Source: Sphingomicrobium sp. (lineage in GTDB: Bacteria > Pseudomonadota > Alphaproteobacteria > Sphingomonadales > Sphingomonadaceae). From it: a stretch of DNA of 10,557 nucleotides. The translations under genes and the position numbers were made by a program. Below are positions 6,516-10,557 of this stretch, piece by piece; the stretch's first letter is position 1; every line of letters starts with the position of its first letter. The DNA is taken from the NCBI GenBank assembly GCA_030146725.1, contig JASLBJ010000147.1, positions 1 through 10,557 of the forward strand. The letters run 5' to 3'. The notes beneath the pieces were generated by a model. The model was given only the letters and a program-made list of their open reading frames with translations, was not told where the DNA came from and did not search any database.

Positions 6516-7916
6516 TCACGCCTGCCATCCGCCACCGAGGGCTCGGAACAGCAGGATCTGCGCGCGTGCGATCTGCGCGTCGGCTTGCGCCAGTGCGGCC
6601 TGGGTGTCGGCGGCGGTCCGTTCGGCGTCGAGCAGTTCGAGCGAGCTGATGTCCCCCTCGCGCTGGCGTGCCCGTGTGATCCGTGCAGCGGCTTCCGCCT
6701 GAGCAAGCGCTGCGCCCAGCGCATCGCGGCGCGCCACCGTCTGCTGATAGTTGGACAGTGCCGTTTCGGTCTCCTCCAGCGCCTGGAGGATAGTTCCGTC
6801 GAAGGTCGCGAGTGCCGCCTGCGTGTCGGCTTCTGCCCCGGCAACCCGCGCTCGCGCCGCACTGCGGTTCGCGGTCCAGTTGATCAACGGCCCGATCAGC
6901 CACGACAAGGCGTTGCCGGAGAAGAGATTGCCGAGGCCCGAGCTGCTCGAGCCCCCCGAGCCACCCAACGTAATCCGCGGATACAGATCGGCGGTCGCGA
7001 CGCCGATCCGGGCCGTCGCGGCCGAGAGCCGGCGCTCGGCGGCCCGCACATCGGGCCGCCGCGCGAGCAAAGTCGCGCCATCCCCGACGGGGATTGGTTG
7101 GGTCAGGCGCAGCGTCGTCGTCCGTTCCGCGGCGGCCCCCGGCAACTCGCGGGGCGCTCGCCCGGTCAGGGTTGCCAGCCGGAACAGGGCCGCCTGCCGC
7201 TCGGCCTGCAGCAGCGGCACTTCGGCCCGGCGCTGATCGCGCAGCCCGGCGATCTGGGCAATCTCGAGACCATTGGCCAATCCAACGGCCCGTCTGCGCT
7301 CGATCAGCGAAACCGACCGGTCCAGCAGGCCGACGATCCGCTCGGCGACTGCAATCCGTTCGGCGGACGAGACCGCATCGGCATAGGCCCGGGTGGTTTC
7401 CGCAACGACCGCGACCCGCACTGCTTCGGTATCGGCTTGCGCGGCGGCAACGTCGCCGCGGGCGGCTTCGACCCGCCGGTCGAGCCTTCCAAACAGGTCG
7501 ACCTCATAGGACAGGTCGAGGCCAGCATCGAGCTGGACATCGGTGCGGCTTTGCCCCGGCGTCGCCGGACCGGGAAGGCGTCCGTATTGCGCGCCGCCGC
7601 CAACGCCCACCTGCGGCTCGCGGGCGCCGCGCTCCTCCCGCAGGATCGAGCGGGCCTTGGCGACCCGCGCCGCGGCCACGCGCACGTCGCTGTTCGCTGC
7701 CAGCGCGTCGGTCACCAGCGTATCGAGCACCGGATCGGAATAGAGCCGCCACCAGTCGGACCGGGGCAGGTCGGCCGAGACGAGCGCCGATGAGCCTGCG
7801 CCGACAAAGGGAGCAACAGCAGCGCTCGACGGCGGCTTGGCAACATACGCCGGACCGGTGGCGCAAGCGGCGAGTGCGAGTGCCGCTGCGCTAATCAGGA
7901 GAGTGCGTCCAATCAT
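6516..7916 (-). CDS. RND efflux outer-membrane lipoprotein (NodT/OprM-type)
   Basis: A 466-aa outer-membrane factor of a tripartite RND pump, forming the trimeric channel through which substrates leave the cell. The signal MIGRTLLISAAALALAAC ends in a lipobox (LAAC), with acylation expected at Cys18. The body has the two repeated outer-membrane-efflux-protein domains, with PRSDWWRLYSDPVLDTLV near the N-terminus, LSYEVDLFGRLDRRVEAA, LLARRPDVRAAERRLSAAT and, late, GDISSLELLDAER, all characteristic of the NodT subgroup. I chose the ATG at 7916, which starts the lipoprotein signal and has AGGA 7 bp upstream; this AGGA overlaps the TAG stop of the permease gene. The frame stays open upstream to 8000, but that extension lies inside the permease gene and would bury the signal peptide. 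The 8-bp gap to the permease indicates one operon with translational coupling. The pump substrate is unknown. Confidence 0.95.
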   Translation of the reverse strand: MIGRTLLISAAALALAACATGPAYVAKPPSSAAVAPFVGAGSSALVSADLPRSDWWRLYSDPVLDTLVTDALAANSDVRVAAARVAKARSILREERGAREPQVGVGGGAQYGRLPGPATPGQSRTDVQLDAGLDLSYEVDLFGRLDRRVEAARGDVAAAQADTEAVRVAVVAETTRAYADAVSSAERIAVAERIVGLLDRSVSLIERRRAVGLANGLEIAQIAGLRDQRRAEVPLLQAERQAALFRLATLTGRAPRELPGAAAERTTTLRLTQPIPVGDGATLLARRPDVRAAERRLSAATARIGVATADLYPRITLGGSGGSSSSGLGNLFSGNALSWLIGPLINWTANRSAARARVAGAEADTQAALATFDGTILQALEETETALSNYQQTVARRDALGAALAQAEAAARITRARQREGDISSLELLDAERTAADTQAALAQADAQIARAQILLFRALGGGWQA

Positions 7917-7924
7917 TGGATGTC

Positions 7925-10557
7925 CTATTCGGCTGGTACGAGCGCGGGTTCGGCACCGGGCCGACGGCGGCGGGCAAGCCGTTCGCCGAGCGAGCGGCAC
8001 ACGACGTAGAAGGTCGGGGTGAAGAGCAGCCCGAACGCGGTCACTCCGATCATCCCGAAGAACACGGCCGTGCCGAGCGCCTGGCGAAGCTCGGCGCCGG
8101 CGCCGGTCGCGATCAGCAAGGGCACGGAGCCCAGGATGAAGGCGAAGCTGGTCATCAGAATCGGGCGGAGACGGTCGCGTGCCGCACGGATCGCGGCCTC
8201 GGTCGGCGACATGCCATTGGCCTCGTCCTGACGGGCGAACTCGACGATCAGGATCGCGTTCTTGGCCGCAAGCGCAATCAGCACAACGAGCCCGATCTGG
8301 GTCAGCACATTATTGTCCATGCCGCGCAGGTTCACGCCGATCATCGCCGCAAGCAGGCACATCGGAACGATCAGGATGATCGACAGCGGCAGCAGCAAGC
8401 TTTCGAATTGTGCGGCGAGCACCAGGAAGACGAACAATACGGCAAGCCCGAACACGAGCGCGGACGTGCTTCCCGCCGCCTTCTGCTGATACGCAATGCC
8501 GGTCCACTCGGCCGTGTACCCGGCGGGCAGGGTCTCGGCAGCCAGCTTCTCCATCGTGTCGAGCGACTGGCCGGACGAGAAGCCAGGCGCTGTATCGCCG
8601 TCGATCTCCACGGCTGGGAAGCCGTTGTAGCGAGCGACGCGGTACGGACCGGTCCGGTCCTCGAACGTGGTGACCGACCCGATCGGCACCATTGCGCCGG
8701 AGTTGGAGCGAGCGCGGAGGTTGGCGATGTCGGATTCGGTCGCCCGGTACGGCGCGTCCGCCTGCGCCGTCACGCGATAAGTGCGCCCGAGCAGGTTGAA
8801 GTCGTTGATGAACGCCGAGCCGAGATAGACCTGCAATGCTTCGAAGATGCGGCTGGGCGGAACGCCGAGCATGTCGGCCTTGCCGCGATCGATGTCAGCG
8901 AAGACGCGCGGCGTGGAGATGTCGAACAGGGTGTAGACTTGGCTCAGCCCCGGAGTCTGGTTGGCCTTGGCGATCAGGCCCCACGAGTTGCCGGATAGTG
9001 CCTCGAACCCGCCGTCCTTCATGTCCTTGACCATCAGGCGATAGCCGCCTGCGGAGCCGATGCCCTGGATCAGCGGCGGCGGTACGATCAGCAGGCGCGC
9101 GTCGTTGATGTCGGCCGTCCGCTTCTGCGCTTCGGCCATGATTTCGGGGAAGGTGACGCCGAGCTTGCGCCGCTCCTCGAACGACTTGAGCGGGATGTAG
9201 GCCGCAGCGGCGTTGGGTGCCTGCGTCTGCGACGCGCCGTCGAAGCCGGCCAGCATGACGGCGCCCTTCACGCCGTCGATCGGCAGGATGCGGCTCGCGA
9301 CCTTGCGCATGACCTCGTCGGTCCGTTCCAGGGACGAGCCTGGCGGGAGCTGGATGACGGTCAGGAAGTAGCCCTGGTCCTGCGCCGGGATGAAGCCCGA
9401 CGGCGTCACCCAGAACAGGCCGACGGTGGCAGCGATCAGCCCGGCGTAGGCGGCCATCATCCGGCGTGGAGCACGGACCAGCCGACGGGTCAGCCGGGCG
9501 TAGCTGTCGCTGAACCGTTCGAAGCCGCGATTGAACCAGTCGCCCGCCCGGCCGAGCATGGCAGCAACCCGGTTGGTTGGCGGGGCTTCGGTGTGCGGCT
9601 TGAGCAGGAGCACCGCAAACGCCGGCGACAGGGTCAGCGAGATCAGCAACGAGATGACGGTGGCAGCCGAGATCGTCACTGCGAACTGATGGTAGAAGGC
9701 TCCGGACAGGCCGTTCAGGAACAGCGTCGGCAGGAACACTGCGCACAGCACGAGGACGATGGCGATCAGGGCGCCGCCGACCTCGTCCATCGATTGTCGT
9801 GCGGCGTCCAGCCCGGTGAGTCCGCGCGCCAGGTTGCGCTCGACATTCTCGACCACGACGATGGCATCGTCGACGACGATTCCGATCGCCAGCACCAGCC
9901 CGAACAGTGACAGATTGTTGAGCGAATAACCGACGGCGAGCAGGACTGCGAAAGTGCCGATCAGCGACACCGGGATGGCAATGACCGGGATCACCGCGGC
10001 TCGCCAGCGCTGCAGGAACACCACGATCACCAGGATCACGAGCAGGATGGCTTCGAACAGGGTCTTGCGAACCTCGTCGATCGACTGCGCGATGAACTCC
10101 GTCGGATTGTAGATGACGCGATATTCGAGGCCCGCCGGGAAGGTCGCCGAGGCCGATTTCATCTCGTTCTCGACCGCGGTCGCTGCGGCAAGCGCGTTCG
10201 AGCCGGGGCGCTGGAACACGCCCATCAGCACGGTCGGCTCACCCGAAAGATAGGTGTTGGACGCATAGTCGGCGGCGCCGAGTTCAACCCGCCCGACATC
10301 GGAAACGCGCACCTGGCGCCCGGACGGATCGCTGCGGATGACCACGTTGGCGAACTGCTCGGGTTCGGTCAGCCGGCCCTGCGCCTGCACGTTCAACTGA
10401 AAGGCGCTGCCGGTGGCGTAGGGCGGCTGCCCGAGCGTGCCCGCGGTAACCTGCACGTTCTGCGCGCGCAACGCATCGACGATCTCGCCGGCAGTGAGGT
10501 CGAGTGCAGCCGCGCGGCTGGGATCGATCCACACGCGCATCGCGTAATCGCGCGAGC
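7925..10557 (-). CDS. RND multidrug efflux permease, HAE-1 (AcrB/MexB-type), N-terminus cut by window edge
   Basis: The inner-membrane, proton-driven permease of a tripartite efflux pump. The 876 visible residues run from the first porter region (SRDYAMRVWIDPSRAAALDL) to the C-terminus. By comparison with AcrB (about 1,050 residues), roughly 180 N-terminal residues lie beyond the right edge. The frame is open through the edge, so the Met codon at 10540 is internal and not the start. The proton-relay residues match AcrB: the Asp-Asp pair in GIVVDDAIVVVENVER (codons at 9871-9866) and the Lys in AAKNAILIVEF (codon at 8263-8261). Docking and porter segments such as GFIPAQDQGYFL and the family motif LSPAFAVLLL are in place, with no internal break, so the pump looks functional. 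The C-terminal tail is arginine-rich. The outer-membrane partner follows after 8 bp; the periplasmic adaptor is expected upstream outside the window. Substrates cannot be predicted. Confidence 0.95.
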   Translation of the reverse strand, partial: SRDYAMRVWIDPSRAAALDLTAGEIVDALRAQNVQVTAGTLGQPPYATGSAFQLNVQAQGRLTEPEQFANVVIRSDPSGRQVRVSDVGRVELGAADYASNTYLSGEPTVLMGVFQRPGSNALAAATAVENEMKSASATFPAGLEYRVIYNPTEFIAQSIDEVRKTLFEAILLVILVIVVFLQRWRAAVIPVIAIPVSLIGTFAVLLAVGYSLNNLSLFGLVLAIGIVVDDAIVVVENVERNLARGLTGLDAARQSMDEVGGALIAIVLVLCAVFLPTLFLNGLSGAFYHQFAVTISAATVISLLISLTLSPAFAVLLLKPHTEAPPTNRVAAMLGRAGDWFNRGFERFSDSYARLTRRLVRAPRRMMAAYAGLIAATVGLFWVTPSGFIPAQDQGYFLTVIQLPPGSSLERTDEVMRKVASRILPIDGVKGAVMLAGFDGASQTQAPNAAAAYIPLKSFEERRKLGVTFPEIMAEAQKRTADINDARLLIVPPPLIQGIGSAGGYRLMVKDMKDGGFEALSGNSWGLIAKANQTPGLSQVYTLFDISTPRVFADIDRGKADMLGVPPSRIFEALQVYLGSAFINDFNLLGRTYRVTAQADAPYRATESDIANLRARSNSGAMVPIGSVTTFEDRTGPYRVARYNGFPAVEIDGDTAPGFSSGQSLDTMEKLAAETLPAGYTAEWTGIAYQQKAAGSTSALVFGLAVLFVFLVLAAQFESLLLPLSIILIVPMCLLAAMIGVNLRGMDNNVLTQIGLVVLIALAAKNAILIVEFARQDEANGMSPTEAAIRAARDRLRPILMTSFAFILGSVPLLIATGAGAELRQALGTAVFFGMIGVTAFGLLFTPTFYVVCRSLGERLARRRRPGAEPALVPAE

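Noticed and set aside
6474..7793. Open frame of 439 codons on the plus strand opposite the outer-membrane gene
   Set aside because: It mirrors a well-supported NodT-type lipoprotein; the Gly/Arg/Pro/Gln-rich composition is typical of antisense frames.
7916..8998. Open frame of 360 codons on the plus strand opposite the RND permease
   Set aside because: The permease on the other strand is unmistakable, with proton-relay residues in place; the plus-strand frame shows no domain.

Overview
This is a GC-rich window with long, tightly packed genes. Gene content and codon use look like an alphaproteobacterium, most likely a sphingomonad; that placement is inference, because the window holds no rRNA or other phylogenetic marker. 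I see five complete genes and one gene cut by the right edge.

Left half (29-4871): a carbohydrate-utilisation cluster. A LacI/GalR-family repressor (minus strand) is divergent from an exported family-3 glycoside hydrolase (plus strand, Tat-type signal, catalytic Asp and Glu visible). That gene converges on a GPH-family sugar:cation symporter (minus strand), with only 3 bp between the two stop codons. The regulator/hydrolase intergenic region carries a near-perfect GalR-type operator and, just upstream of the hydrolase ribosome binding site, an unusual array of four 11-bp repeats, each starting with CCTAGG. The simplest reading is that a beta-glucoside or related oligosaccharide is cleaved in the periplasm, the released sugar is imported by the symporter, and the local repressor senses a sugar.

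Middle (4872-6515): a single AAA+ ATPase gene on the plus strand, resembling the small bacterial TRIP13/Pch2-like ATPases, with no HORMA, nucleotidyltransferase or effector gene beside it. It is followed by about 570 bp that I cannot assign to any protein. That stretch holds a perfect 20-bp tandem duplication, a strong plus-strand intrinsic terminator (possibly the 3' end of a small RNA), a perfect TATAAT hexamer and a pair of interleaved inverted repeats.

Right part (6516-10557): the downstream end of a tripartite RND multidrug-efflux operon on the minus strand. The HAE-1-type inner-membrane permease (N-terminus outside the window) is followed after 8 bp by a NodT/OprM-type outer-membrane lipoprotein. 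The periplasmic adaptor is presumably upstream, beyond the right edge.

No complete new system is demonstrated. The best candidates for follow-up are the orphan TRIP13-like ATPase, the CCTAGG array with its neighbouring operator, and the structured region after the ATPase gene.
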